Shown in pieces: positions 44,649 to 53,715 of a stretch of 64,000 nucleotides of DNA. This DNA comes from Rhodobacter sp. Har01 (GTDB taxonomy: Bacteria > Pseudomonadota > Alphaproteobacteria > Rhodobacterales > Rhodobacteraceae), in NCBI RefSeq assembly GCF_020564565.1, contig NZ_JAJCTD010000001.1, positions 186,001-250,000 on the forward strand, in the 5' to 3' direction. Both the position numbers and the translations under genes were made by a program. Position 1 is the first letter of the stretch. Each line of letters opens with the position of its first letter. The notes beneath the pieces were generated by a model. That model ran no database searches and was not told where the DNA came from. It saw only the letters and a program-made list of their open reading frames with translations.

Positions 44649-45449
44649 TCAGGCCGCCGCAACGCTGGTTTCGGATTGCAGCGCCTGGCGCAGCAGTGGC
44701 CAGAGCGCGGCCCCGAAGGCGCCGTTCATATGGGCCGCGTCGGTGCCGCCGCCATCGCCGCTGATCAGCCGCGAGGCATCCTTGTTGTATGGCGCGGCCG
44801 TCAGGATGCCGTCTTCGACGGTCTGTGGCGGCTGCGGCACGAAGCTCGCATGGGGCGCCAGGGCCGCGGTCACCGTGCTGCGGAACATCCCGGCCAGGGC
44901 TGCGGCATCGCCCGCGCTGATTGCCTTGTCCCAGCCATAGTCGGGCTTGGCGTCACGCTCGGCGCGGACCCAGGACGCCCAGAACGGTTCGGCCAGGGCG
45001 ACGATGGGGGCGCTGACGGCGCCGCGCAGCAGGGCCGCGGTCTGCACCAGCAGGGTCGAGCCATAGCGCTCGGTCAGGAAGTCGGTGGCGACGCCGCTGT
45101 GCAGCAGGGTCTTGCGCGGGTCGTCGGCCAGGCCATACCAGAGGTGGGTCCGGTACAGCCGCAGGATGCGCTTGATCGAGACGTTCAGCCCGACCAGCAC
45201 GAAGCCGTCATAGTCGCCGAGGCGGATGCGGGTCTGGCCGCCCGACATCAGTGCGAATTGCTCGCCGATGTCCTTGCGCGCCGGAACGATGCAGCCGTCG
45301 TCCAGACGGACCTGGCGCATCCCGTCGCGCGGGGCGCCGAAGAACACCGGAGTGACCTTGGCCCAGGCCGGATCGCCGGCCCGCGACAGCGCGTCCCAGC
45401 CCAGCTTGAGTGCGGCCAGATGCGAATTGCCGATCACGCACAGGCGCAT
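44649..45449 (-). CDS. SGNH-like hydrolase, function unknown
   Basis: A 266-aa protein beginning MRLCVIGNSHLAALKLGWD. The GNSH motif at the end of the first strand and the C-terminal DAAHMNGAFG (Asp-x2-His) are the positions of the nucleophile and Asp/His dyad in SGNH/GDSL-type hydrolases. No signal peptide is evident. It overlaps the stop of the degenerate GSCFA gene (TGATG). It could add or remove acyl groups on the glycan made by this cluster; that is inference from context. Confidence 0.65.
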   Translation of the reverse strand: MRLCVIGNSHLAALKLGWDALSRAGDPAWAKVTPVFFGAPRDGMRQVRLDDGCIVPARKDIGEQFALMSGGQTRIRLGDYDGFVLVGLNVSIKRILRLYRTHLWYGLADDPRKTLLHSGVATDFLTERYGSTLLVQTAALLRGAVSAPIVALAEPFWASWVRAERDAKPDYGWDKAISAGDAAALAGMFRSTVTAALAPHASFVPQPPQTVEDGILTAAPYNKDASRLISGDGGGTDAAHMNGAFGAALWPLLRQALQSETSVAAA

Positions 45450-46435
45450 CAGGAGAACGCCTCCAGCAATTCGTCCTCGCAGACGACGCGGGCGTCCGGA
45501 CCGGCGCGCTTCTTGCGCTTGGCCCGCGCCTCGCGCCGTGCGCGGCGGTCGGCCGGCGTGGTCGCCGGCGCTTCGGTCGGGTCGGTCCTGGGTGGGGCGG
45601 CGGCGTCCACCAGGGCGGCGGCCACATCCTCGGCCGCGAACAGGCGCGCCAGCAACGGGCCAAGGCGCGGGTCGGCGTCCGGCGCGGCCAGTCGCCCGAT
45701 CAGGGCGTCGAGGATGGTGTCATGGCGCACGCCGTGCAGGCGGCCGGCCCAGTCCGCAGCCAGCGTCTGCAGGGTGATCCGCGCCGCCAGCGCCTCGGGG
45801 GCGGGCTGCGGCGGGGCCAGCACGACCAGATGCAGCCGAAGTCCGGGCCGCAGCGCCGTCAGGCAGGCATGCAAGGCCTGGAAATCCGCCTCGAGGTCGG
45901 CCAGCGAATGGGCCGCCAGCACAAGCTTGCAGCCGCGCGGCAGGCGGGCGCCGGGCACCGGCCCCGGATAGACGGTGCCATCCGCCGCGTCGAAGACGCC
46001 GGCGGTGCGGCAGAGCGGAAGCACCAGGTCGTCAAGCTGCGCCAGCAGCCCGCCCAGGGCAGCAAGATGGGCCCGGCGGCAGCTTTCCACCTCGGCCCGG
46101 TCGGCGCTGGCGGGGTCCAGACCCGGTCTGAGGCCGTCGAAGAACCGACCGGCCGCGTCTTTCCAGACCCAGTGCCGGGGCTGGCGTTCGCCGGTCGCCT
46201 CCTGCACCAGTTGCAGCAGGTGCCGGACATCGCCCAAGCGGCCGGCCCGCACCGAGGCGGCGGCAAACCCGAACCGGGCCAGTTGCGCATCGTTCATCTG
46301 CTTCGGCGGCGGTTCGGCATCGGCGACGTCCAGACCGGCCCGGCGCAGCGCCGCGGCGACCGAAAGCTGCGGGTCACCGCCCAATACGCCGATCCGGCGG
46401 TTGGACATCTGCACGCGCGTTGCCGAAGGGTCCAT
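45449..46435 (-). CDS. Degenerate GSCFA paralogue with basic tail
   Basis: A 328-aa protein. It follows the layout of the GSCFA protein at 43416-44519: RRIGVLGGDPQLSVAAALRRAGLDV replaces the GSCFA block, then KQMNDAQLARFGFAAASVRAGRLGDVRHLLQLV, RFFDGLRPGLDP and RRAHLAALGGLLAQLDDLVLPL parallel the corresponding segments. The GSCFA catalytic-like motif itself is lost (GGDPQL). It ends in a Lys/Arg-rich tail (RRARREARAKRKKR). ATG 46435 is used; MSNRR at 46408 is an alternative. Likely a non-catalytic partner; role not known. Confidence 0.65.
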   Translation of the reverse strand: MDPSATRVQMSNRRIGVLGGDPQLSVAAALRRAGLDVADAEPPPKQMNDAQLARFGFAAASVRAGRLGDVRHLLQLVQEATGERQPRHWVWKDAAGRFFDGLRPGLDPASADRAEVESCRRAHLAALGGLLAQLDDLVLPLCRTAGVFDAADGTVYPGPVPGARLPRGCKLVLAAHSLADLEADFQALHACLTALRPGLRLHLVVLAPPQPAPEALAARITLQTLAADWAGRLHGVRHDTILDALIGRLAAPDADPRLGPLLARLFAAEDVAAALVDAAAPPRTDPTEAPATTPADRRARREARAKRKKRAGPDARVVCEDELLEAFS

Positions 46436-46661
46436 CACATGCCTGCTGCTGCTGCCTTGGTCGTTTTCGCCAGTCTAGGGCCGGAACGGGCGGTCCGGAA
46501 GCGTTTATTGACGGCCGCGCCGGGGTGTTTCACCGGCCCCGGCTCTGGTTGACACTCTGACCGATCCGACCGCAATGTGCCCGGGCATCTGCGCCTGCGG
46601 CCGCGGCGGACAAGCGGTTTCGGCGGTCTGGCAGGCAGGGGATGGTGCAAGGAGTTGCGGC
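46436..46661. promoter_or_regulatory. Divergent intergenic region of the glycan cluster
   Basis: 226 bases between the leftward GSCFA-like gene and the rightward GT61 gene, expected to carry promoters for both arms. A perfect -35 hexamer TTGACA lies at 46549-46554 on the plus strand, but the -10 at 17-18 bases is poor (GCAATG/CAATGT). AAGGAG precedes the rightward ATG by seven bases. No dyad or RNA gene was recognised. Confidence 0.4.
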
Positions 46662-47960
46662 ATGCACCCGACCGATCTTGACGACCCGAGCCTGGCCCCC
46701 AGCCCCCTGGGCGGCTGGTCGTGCCGCATCAGGCCGGTGCCGGATGCCGTCATCGCCACCACGCTGTCGCAAGAGACCGTCCAGCCGATTGGCGTTTTCG
46801 ATGCCGGGCGCGGCTACGTGCACGAAGCGGTGCTGTGGCGTGGCGGGCCGCTGATGGTAGAGCCCGACTATGTCGCGCCGCAGGACTGCCTGCCCGGACG
46901 CTGGCTTTGGGGCGGGGTGCTGCTGAATCATTTCGGCCATTTCCTGACCGAGACCACCGGCCGGCTGTGGGCGCTGGATGCGGTGCAGGGGCCGGTGGAC
47001 GGCATCGTCTTCGTGTCCAAGCGCAGCGGCGACGAGGCCAACGGCCCGCTTGAACTGCATGCCTTCCAGCGCCTGTTCTTCGATCTGCTCGGGCTGGACC
47101 TGCCGATCCGGATCGTCACCCGCCCCACCCGCGTCGACCTTCTCGAGGTGCCCGGCCAGGGCTTTGGCATCGGCCCGCTGGGCGGCGGAACCCCGGCATT
47201 CCGCGACTTCATGCTGCGCCGCTTTGCCAGGTCGGTCGCCCCCCAGGGCGGCGCAAGGCTATACATCTCGCGGTCCGGCCTCAGCGCCGCGCGCGGCGGC
47301 ATTCTGGAAGAGGCGCGTCTGGAGCAGCTTCTGGCGGCCGAGGGCTATGAGATCTACCACCCGCAGAAGCATTCGCTGACCGAGCAGATCGCCCGCTACA
47401 AGGCGGGGCGGCAGATCGTGGCGCTGGACGGATCGGCGCTGCACCTGCTGGCGATGGCGGGCGCGCGCGACCAGCAGGTCGCCGTCATCAAGCGCCGCGA
47501 CAGCCATGCTTCGGACAGCATCATCCAGCACCTGACCTCGTTCCTGGGCAACCGGCCGCAGGTCATCGACGTGATCCGGCAGGACTGGGTCCGCTCGGAC
47601 CGCAAGCGCGCCGACCGCTTCTCGATCGGGGAACTGGATTTCGCGGCCCTGGGCCAGGCGCTGGCCGCGGCCGGATTCGTCCCGCAGGGCACCGCCTGGG
47701 CCAGCCTGACCGAGGCCGAAGCCAGGGCGGCGATCCGCGAGGCCGAAGCCCGTCTCAAGCGTGGCAAGCTGACGTTCAGCCCGCTTCCCAGCCGGTCCTT
47801 CGCCCGGCGCCACGCGACGAGTGCAGAGGTGGCCGGCGCCGGCGAGACCGTCGCCGCGGGGCCTGAGCCCGACGGTCTGACCCGGCGCGAACGGCGCAAG
47901 CTGACCTCGGCCCTGCGCGCCGAGGCGGACCGGGCCAAGGGCGGCGCGCCGGGGGCCTGA
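46662..47960 (+). CDS. GT61-family glycosyltransferase (paralogue B) with basic tail
   Basis: GT61-type glycosyltransferase of 432 aa, paralogue of 39897-41009. HFGHFLTETTGRLWALD, LYISRSGLSAARGGILEEARLEQLL, HPQKHSLTEQIARYKAGRQIVALDGSALHL and IRQDWVRSDRKRADRFSIGELDF match it block by block. It is about 60 residues longer at the C-terminus, ending in a basic segment (LTRRERRKLTSALRAEADR) like the two GSCFA-type proteins. ATG 46662 has a good ribosome-binding site. Transcribed divergently from the rest of the cluster. Confidence 0.85.
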   Translation: MHPTDLDDPSLAPSPLGGWSCRIRPVPDAVIATTLSQETVQPIGVFDAGRGYVHEAVLWRGGPLMVEPDYVAPQDCLPGRWLWGGVLLNHFGHFLTETTGRLWALDAVQGPVDGIVFVSKRSGDEANGPLELHAFQRLFFDLLGLDLPIRIVTRPTRVDLLEVPGQGFGIGPLGGGTPAFRDFMLRRFARSVAPQGGARLYISRSGLSAARGGILEEARLEQLLAAEGYEIYHPQKHSLTEQIARYKAGRQIVALDGSALHLLAMAGARDQQVAVIKRRDSHASDSIIQHLTSFLGNRPQVIDVIRQDWVRSDRKRADRFSIGELDFAALGQALAAAGFVPQGTAWASLTEAEARAAIREAEARLKRGKLTFSPLPSRSFARRHATSAEVAGAGETVAAGPEPDGLTRRERRKLTSALRAEADRAKGGAPGA

Positions 47961-48000
47961 TGCCGCGGGGCGGGGGCGGGCCGGGCCCGCCGATCGCCGT

Positions 48001-49212
48001 TCAGGGCGCGGCGCGGGCCTCGATCCGGGCGCCCTCGCTGATCCGGTTGCCGGGATAGGCGATGACCAGATCGCCTTCGGCCAGACCGGACAGCACCTCG
48101 GCCATGCCGCCCTGCGATTGCCCGATGCTGACCGGGGCCAGGACGGCCCGGCCTGCGACGGCCTTGAACACCGCCCAGTCGGTGCCCTGCCGGAACAGCG
48201 CGCTTTGCGGCACCTGCAGGATGGCATCGGCCTGCCAGACCGCGACACGGACGAACACCCGGTAGCCATCGCCCAGGCCCGCCCGGGCCGCGGGCGGGGT
48301 GACGAAGTCCATGTGGACCAGCACTCGCTGCTCTTCGATTCCCAGCGCCGAGACCTTGGTGAAGCCGGTCGGGTCGATCCGTTCGACCCGCGCCTCCAGC
48401 GTGCCGGCCCCGCCCCAGCGTTCGACATGCACCGGCGCGCCAGGGGTCACCCGCACGGCGTCCGACGACAAGAGGTCGGCCTCGATCTGCAGGTCCTGCA
48501 GGTCGGCGATGGTGACAAGCAGGTCGCCCTGCTGCACCGGGCGGGCATTCAGGTCGGTGACCAGAAGCACGGTGCCGGATTGCGGCGCGCGCAGGCGCAG
48601 GCAGCATTCGCCGTCGGCAATGCCGGTCTTGGCGGTTTCGGGGCCGGAAAGCTGGGCTTGCATTCGCGCCAGGGTGGCGCGGTGCAGGTCCAGTTCGGCG
48701 CGCGCCGAATCCAACGCGGCGGCGGCGGCGCTGGCCTTCTGTTCGGCATCTTCCAGCGCGCGCTGCGGAATGATGCCGCGCCGCGCCAGTTCGACGTTGC
48801 GGTCCAGCTGGGCGCGGGCCAGCGCCTCGTCAGTCTGGGCCTGCGCCAGCACCACCTCGGCCTGCCGGACGGCCGCCTGTGCCTCGGTCACGGCGGCCTC
48901 GGCCTGGGCGCGCGCGCGGGCGTCCAGCAAGGGCGGGTCGGCCGGACGGATCAGCGCCACCTCGGTTTCGTCGCGCACCACGGCATCGCCCTCGCGCACG
49001 GGCGAGCGGGCGACGGTGCCGGCGATCGGCGCGGTCACCGACCAGGTCTCGCGCACCCGGGTCACGCCTTCGGCCTCGACCGTCACCTCCATCGGCCCGC
49101 GTGTCACCGCCACCAGGTCCACCAGCAGCGGGTCGGGGCGCAGCGACCAGACCGCGGCCGCCACCAGTGCCAGCCCCGCCATTCCCGACATCACCAGCTT
49201 GATCCCCTGCAT
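48001..49212 (-). CDS. Periplasmic adaptor (HlyD/MacA-like) of an ABC exporter
   Basis: Membrane-fusion protein of 403 aa: an N-terminal anchor (about 6-24), a lipoyl half-motif [20 protein letters not shown], a long Ala/Gln/Glu-rich coiled-coil hairpin (about 100-200), the second lipoyl half [11 protein letters not shown] and beta-barrel/membrane-proximal domains. It follows the permease gene by four bases and would link the inner-membrane exporter to an outer-membrane channel, which is not encoded here. Confidence 0.88.
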   Translation of the reverse strand: MQGIKLVMSGMAGLALVAAAVWSLRPDPLLVDLVAVTRGPMEVTVEAEGVTRVRETWSVTAPIAGTVARSPVREGDAVVRDETEVALIRPADPPLLDARARAQAEAAVTEAQAAVRQAEVVLAQAQTDEALARAQLDRNVELARRGIIPQRALEDAEQKASAAAAALDSARAELDLHRATLARMQAQLSGPETAKTGIADGECCLRLRAPQSGTVLLVTDLNARPVQQGDLLVTIADLQDLQIEADLLSSDAVRVTPGAPVHVERWGGAGTLEARVERIDPTGFTKVSALGIEEQRVLVHMDFVTPPAARAGLGDGYRVFVRVAVWQADAILQVPQSALFRQGTDWAVFKAVAGRAVLAPVSIGQSQGGMAEVLSGLAEGDLVIAYPGNRISEGARIEARAAP

Positions 49213-49216
49213 CGCG

Positions 49217-51583
49217 CTATTCCCTTTGCTTCAGGGCCTGGACCAGATCGACCCGATCCAGCCCGCGCCGCACCCACAGCGCCGCCACCAGTGCCGCCAC
49301 GCCGACCATCAGCGCCGCCAGCCCGTAGGTGCGGCGGGTGATCTGGAACGGCAGGCTGACGACATCGGTGGAAAACCCCTGGTGCACCAGAGCGGCGAAA
49401 CCGTAGCCCAGGCCCCAGCCGGCCGGAATGGCCAGCAGCGCCAGGAGCATCATCTCGCCCACCAGCACAAAGCCGACCTCGGCGCGGGAAAACCCCAGCA
49501 CCCGCAGCGAGGCCAGTTCATGCGCCCGTTCGGCCAGCTGGATGCGGGCGGCGTTGTAGACCACCCCCAACGCGATCAGCACGCCCAGGGCCGAGAAGAT
49601 CAGCGTCACCGACTTCATGGATCGGTCGGTCGAGGCCTCGACCTCGGCCTCGACGTCGGTCCAGGAGGTCAGCCCGGCGATGGCCGGTGTCGCCTTGACG
49701 CGGGCGTTCAGCGCCGGCAGGGCGGCCGGATCGACACTGAGATGGATCATGTTCACCTGCGGCGGCTGGCGCATCCGGCGGAACACCGCCGCGCGCGCCA
49801 TGTGAACCTCTTCGCCCAGGCTTTGCCGGATCAGACCGGTCACCTCGACCTGCCAGGTTTCGCGCGGGGGAACCAGCAGCTCCACCTGCACCCGGTCGCC
49901 GGGCTGCACGCCCAGCCGCCCGGCCAGCCGTTCGGGCAGCACCAGCCCGTCGCCGGGCAGGGCGATGGCGTGGCCCTCGGGGTCCAGAAGCCGGGTCAGT
50001 TCGGCGCCGTCCGCGCGGGCCTGCAAGGTGGTCAGCCGGCTGGTCGCGCCGAAGGACAGCCGGACGGGCAGGGCAAAGCCGCCCTCGGCCAGCCGCACCC
50101 CGGGCAACCCCTGCGCGTCGGTGACGGCGATGTCGTTGCGGGCATCGGCCAGGATCAGTGTCACGTCCTGGCGGTTCGCCTGCACGAACAGCTCGTCCAT
50201 CATCAGGTCCATGGCGTCGAACATGAAAAAGCAGCCGACCAGAACCGCGACCGAGGCAGCGACACCGAAAAAGGTGACGGCGGCGCGGCCCGGCCAGCGG
50301 GTGACCGAGCGCAGGATCATCATGCTGGATTGCCGCAGCGCGAGAAGGCGGCCGACGCCGTCCACCCAGCCGCGGTGAAACGTGGGCGGAGCCGGCGGCG
50401 ACATGGCGACGGCAGGCGCCAGCCGGGCCGAGGACCAGACTGCCCGCAAGGCCCCCAGCACCACCGCCGCCATCCCCAGCGCCGCCGACAGGGTCAGCGC
50501 GCGCGGGCCGGGGTCGTAGATCAGCCAGGGAAAGCGGAAGTATTCGGCGTAGAGCCCGGTCATCCACTGCCCCGCGCGCCAGCCGGCCGCCAGGCCCATC
50601 GCCACGCCGCCGATGCCGATGCCGACGCTCATCTTCAGGTAGTGCCCGGCGATCTGGCCGGTGCCGTAGCCCAGCGCCTTCAGAAGGCCGATCTGGCTGC
50701 GCTCGAGCGCGATCAGCCGGCCCAGCACCATGTTCACCAGGAAGGCCGAGACGATCAGGAACACCGGCGGAATGGTGACCGAGATCGTCGTCAGCTGCTG
50801 GAATTCGCTGTTCAGGAAGACGTGGCTGACCTGCCGGTCGCGGCCTTGGGCGCCGGTGCCGCCATAGGGCGCCAGCAGCCGGTCCAGCGCGGCGATCACC
50901 GCCGCCTCGCTGGCGCCGCGGGCCAGACCCAGCGTCAGATCGTTGAAGGCGCCGTCCAGGTCGGCGGCGGCGGCGAGCGGGGCCTCGTTCATCCAGATCA
51001 GGCCGAAGTGGCGGTCGTCGGGCATGATCGTGCCGGGGCCGATGGTGTAGATGAACTCGGGCGACAGGATCACCCCCGCCACCACCAGGTCGCGCCGCTG
51101 GCCCTTGAGCGTGATGCGGAAGCGGTCGCCGGGGTGCAGGGCGTTCTTCTCGGCAAAGGGCTCGTTGACCAGCACCTCGGCTTCGCGCAGCGGGTCGGGC
51201 ATCCGGCCCGCACGCAGCAAGGGCAGGTTCAGCGCCGGCGTGCCGGACGCGGGCAGCGACAGCACCCGCGCGGTGGCGGGTTCGGCCATGCCGTCCAGGT
51301 CCAGCACGGCCGGCAGCACGATCCGCGCCTCGGCCTGGGCCACGCCGTCGATGGCGGCGACCTGATCCAGCAGGCTGCGGGGCGCGCGGGTCACCCCGGC
51401 GAAGACATCGGCAAAGCGGTGCCGGTCGTAATAGGCGGCGCGGGTTTCCGACAGCGACCGCAACGTGCCGTCGGCCATCACCAGCACCATGATCCCGCAG
51501 GCCAGCACCAGCGCGATGGCCAGGCTTTGCGCCCAGATCCGGCGCAGGTCGCGCAAGAGCTTGCGGTCCAGCGCGCGCATCAC
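49217..51583 (-). CDS. FtsX/MacB-type ABC exporter permease, fused double unit
   Basis: Membrane protein of 788 aa with two FtsX-like halves. Helix 1 is at about residues 17-36, followed by a large periplasmic domain and a three-helix FtsX block (about 265-400); a second helix (about 430-455), periplasmic domain and FtsX block follow (about 655-785; [43 protein letters not shown] is typical). Such doubled permeases export lipids, peptides or lipoproteins with a separate ATPase, here the overlapping gene at 51580. Confidence 0.88.
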   Translation of the reverse strand: MMRALDRKLLRDLRRIWAQSLAIALVLACGIMVLVMADGTLRSLSETRAAYYDRHRFADVFAGVTRAPRSLLDQVAAIDGVAQAEARIVLPAVLDLDGMAEPATARVLSLPASGTPALNLPLLRAGRMPDPLREAEVLVNEPFAEKNALHPGDRFRITLKGQRRDLVVAGVILSPEFIYTIGPGTIMPDDRHFGLIWMNEAPLAAAADLDGAFNDLTLGLARGASEAAVIAALDRLLAPYGGTGAQGRDRQVSHVFLNSEFQQLTTISVTIPPVFLIVSAFLVNMVLGRLIALERSQIGLLKALGYGTGQIAGHYLKMSVGIGIGGVAMGLAAGWRAGQWMTGLYAEYFRFPWLIYDPGPRALTLSAALGMAAVVLGALRAVWSSARLAPAVAMSPPAPPTFHRGWVDGVGRLLALRQSSMMILRSVTRWPGRAAVTFFGVAASVAVLVGCFFMFDAMDLMMDELFVQANRQDVTLILADARNDIAVTDAQGLPGVRLAEGGFALPVRLSFGATSRLTTLQARADGAELTRLLDPEGHAIALPGDGLVLPERLAGRLGVQPGDRVQVELLVPPRETWQVEVTGLIRQSLGEEVHMARAAVFRRMRQPPQVNMIHLSVDPAALPALNARVKATPAIAGLTSWTDVEAEVEASTDRSMKSVTLIFSALGVLIALGVVYNAARIQLAERAHELASLRVLGFSRAEVGFVLVGEMMLLALLAIPAGWGLGYGFAALVHQGFSTDVVSLPFQITRRTYGLAALMVGVAALVAALWVRRGLDRVDLVQALKQRE

Positions 51584-52305
51584 CAGCTGACCTGCGCCGG
51601 GCGCAGCGGCACGGCGTTGCGGCTGTCGCCGGCGATGCGGCCGTCTGCCATGGTGATGACCCGGTCGGCGATGGCCTGGATCGCGGCATTGTGGGTGATC
51701 AGCACCGTCGCCGCCCCCAGATCGCGGTTCACCTCGACCAGTGCCTCAAGCACGGTGATGCCGGTCGCGCTGTCCAGCGCCCCGGTGGGTTCGTCGCACA
51801 ACAGCAGCCCAGGCCGCTTGGCGATGGCCCGGGCGATGGCGACGCGCTGCTGCTCGCCCCCCGACAGTTCCGCCGGAAAGTGGTTCAGCCGCGCGCCCAG
51901 GCCCACCCGATCCAATGCCTCTTCGGGGCGCATCGGCGCCGTGGCGATCTCGGTCACCAGCGCCACGTTTTCGCGCGCGGTCAGCGAAGGAACGAGGTTG
52001 TAGAACTGGAAGACGAAGCCCACATGCGCCCGCCGGTAGAGGGTCAATTCCGAATCCGACAGCGTGGTCAGGTTCTGCTCGCGAAACCAGACCTGCCCCT
52101 CGGTCGGCCGGTCCAACCCGCCCAGGATGTTCAGAAGCGTCGATTTCCCCGACCCCGAAGCCCCCAGAAGCACCACCAGATCGCCCTCGGCCAGCGCCAG
52201 GCTGACCCCGCGCAGCGCTTGTACGGCCACCGCCCCGGTCCGGTAAACCTTGGTGATCGCCTCAGTCCGCAGAACGGCCGGCGCATCCGCTTCAGCCGAG
52301 GTCAT
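51580..52305 (-). CDS. MacB/LolD-type ABC exporter ATPase
   Basis: ATPase of 241 aa: Walker [11 protein letters not shown]-loop [13 protein letters not shown], signature [14 protein letters not shown], Walker [14 protein letters not shown]-loop ITHN. The ATPase motifs are those of the LolD/MacB/FtsE group. ATG 52305 is preferred; an in-frame ATG at 52395 adds 30 residues without conservation. It leads the ATPase-permease-adaptor operon. Confidence 0.92.
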   Translation of the reverse strand: MTSAEADAPAVLRTEAITKVYRTGAVAVQALRGVSLALAEGDLVVLLGASGSGKSTLLNILGGLDRPTEGQVWFREQNLTTLSDSELTLYRRAHVGFVFQFYNLVPSLTARENVALVTEIATAPMRPEEALDRVGLGARLNHFPAELSGGEQQRVAIARAIAKRPGLLLCDEPTGALDSATGITVLEALVEVNRDLGAATVLITHNAAIQAIADRVITMADGRIAGDSRNAVPLRPAQVSW

Positions 52306-52511
52306 CGATCTGCCCTTTGTGCGCGGGGGGGCCGCGGGCCGAACGCCGGCAAACCCCCGGGCCATATCAAGCCACGAAGCGGCCATGCCTGACAAGCCGT
52401 TGCCGCGTCAGAGCCGCTGGCGCCAGAACAGTCACACAGGTCTTACAATCCGCTGCTATGCTGCCGGTCAGGTCGCAGCCGGACGGCCCGCCGACAACCT
52501 GCAGGACGACC

Positions 52512-53351
52512 TTGACCGACACGACCCCGGCCTCGCCTTCCGACCTTGGCTGTGAAGCGACGTTTCGCGGCATCGTGGGGGATTGTGCCATTGCCATCGA
52601 CGCCGCTCTGGCCATCTTTCTTGGCAGCGACGACGAAACCGGGCCGCACAAGGCCCGCGTCGCATTGCGGCGCCTGACCACCTGCCTGGACGCCTTTGCC
52701 CCGATCCTGCGCCGAAAGCAGGCCGCGCGGCTGCGCAAGGTGGCCAAGACCATCTTCCGCGACCTGGGCCAGGTGCGTGACAGCGACGTCTATGTCACAG
52801 GGCGCAAGGGCGAAGCCGGCGAAGAAGACCGCCGCCGCCGCAACGCCCGACTGCGCGACGCGATGCGCAAGCGGCTGCGCCGGGACAAGGCGGTGGCCTT
52901 CCCGCCTCGGCTGCAGGCCCAGGTGCAGCCCGGCGGCGCGCTGTTCCGGCGCGGCAAGGTTGCCGTCGCGGCGCGGCAAGGGCCGGTTCTTGCCGTCGCG
53001 GCACAGGCGCTGGACCGCGCCTGGCAGCGCTGTCTCCGCTATGGCGCCTCGGTCGCGGCGATCCCCGAGCGCGACCGCCACGAGTTCCGCAAGGACATGA
53101 AAAGCCTGCGCTACCTGGCCGAATTCTTCGCCGACCTTTACCCCGGTCTGGACGCCGAGCCGTTCCGCAGCGACTTTCGCCGCATCCAGGATGCGCTGGG
53201 TGTGTTGAACGATTACGCCGTGCTGCTTGCGCTGGACAAGCGCAAGCGCCCCGACCGCCTGCCGCCGGACCAGACCGAGGCCCTGGCCGAGGCCGAAGCG
53301 ACCTGGCAGCGGCTATTCGCCAGCCGCCTGCCCTGGCGCGCCGAGGCGTGA
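52512..53351 (+). CDS. CHAD-domain protein
   Basis: A 279-aa protein whose body is a CHAD domain, a helical His-rich fold known to bind polyphosphate. VHKARVALRRL-type repeat seen as GPHKARVALRRLTTCLDAFAPIL, then DLGQVRDSDVY, and RHEFRKDMKSLRYLAEFFADLYPG with RIQDALGVLNDYAV in the second half. I favour the TTG at 52512, which has AGGA five bases upstream; ATG 52458 lacks a ribosome-binding site but cannot be excluded. No CYTH domain is fused. Divergent from the exporter operon; role in polyphosphate granules is inferred from family only. Confidence 0.8.
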   Translation: MTDTTPASPSDLGCEATFRGIVGDCAIAIDAALAIFLGSDDETGPHKARVALRRLTTCLDAFAPILRRKQAARLRKVAKTIFRDLGQVRDSDVYVTGRKGEAGEEDRRRRNARLRDAMRKRLRRDKAVAFPPRLQAQVQPGGALFRRGKVAVAARQGPVLAVAAQALDRAWQRCLRYGASVAAIPERDRHEFRKDMKSLRYLAEFFADLYPGLDAEPFRSDFRRIQDALGVLNDYAVLLALDKRKRPDRLPPDQTEALAEAEATWQRLFASRLPWRAEA

Positions 53352-53553
53352 CGCCGCTGCCGCAGGCGCCCGGAGTGGGCGGCGAGAGAGCCTTCGGTCA
53401 GGGCGCCAGAGCGCGGGCGAGCAGCATATGTTCGGCGCCCGCCCCTTGACCCCTGGCCGACCTGTCGGTGACTGCTCCCAAGGTGAGCGCGCCGCCATCT
53501 GCCAGAGCGACGCCCGGCGCATCTGGCCAATCGCGCTCTGACCGCCCCGAGGA
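53352..53553. other. Intergenic region after the CHAD gene
   Basis: About 200 bases between the CHAD stop and the first 48-bp repeat. I see no convincing gene, promoter or RNA in it. Together with 53554-53715 the whole gap is 364 bases. Confidence 0.4.
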
Positions 53554-53601
53554 CGGAATTCGAAGTCGAATTCCGTGCACGATTTCCGGCTTCGGAAATC
53601 G
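53554..53601. repeat. 48-bp double-hairpin repeat, copy 1
   Basis: Two adjacent hairpins: CGGAATTCGA-AG-TCGAATTCCG (53554-53575), spacer TGCA, CGATTTCCG-GCTT-CGGAAATCG (53580-53601). The same 48 bases recur at 60875-60922 with one change in the second loop. Position between genes and near-identity suggest a REP/BIME-like mobile or regulatory repeat. Confidence 0.9.
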
Positions 53602-53655
53602 ATTCCCGGCCAATTGTCGCGACTCCGCTTGATCGACCGGCCCGGCTGGGGTTCC

Positions 53656-53669
53656 TTACCAACAGGTAA
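53656..53669. promoter_or_regulatory. Small dyad upstream of the deaminase operon
   Basis: TTACC-AACA-GGTAA lies 47 bases before the deaminase ATG, in the only DNA available for that operon's promoter. It could be an operator; no regulator gene is adjacent. TTGATC at about 53629 is a possible -35. Confidence 0.3.
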
Positions 53670-53715
53670 AAACTGCCGGGCCTGATTCCACGGGTCGCAA
53701 GGGCAGGGGGGTGAC

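Noticed and set aside
48299..52003. Long plus-strand open frame antisense to the exporter genes
   Set aside because: It mirrors the adaptor, permease and ATPase genes on the minus strand, has no family motif and its composition is that of a codon-bias shadow.
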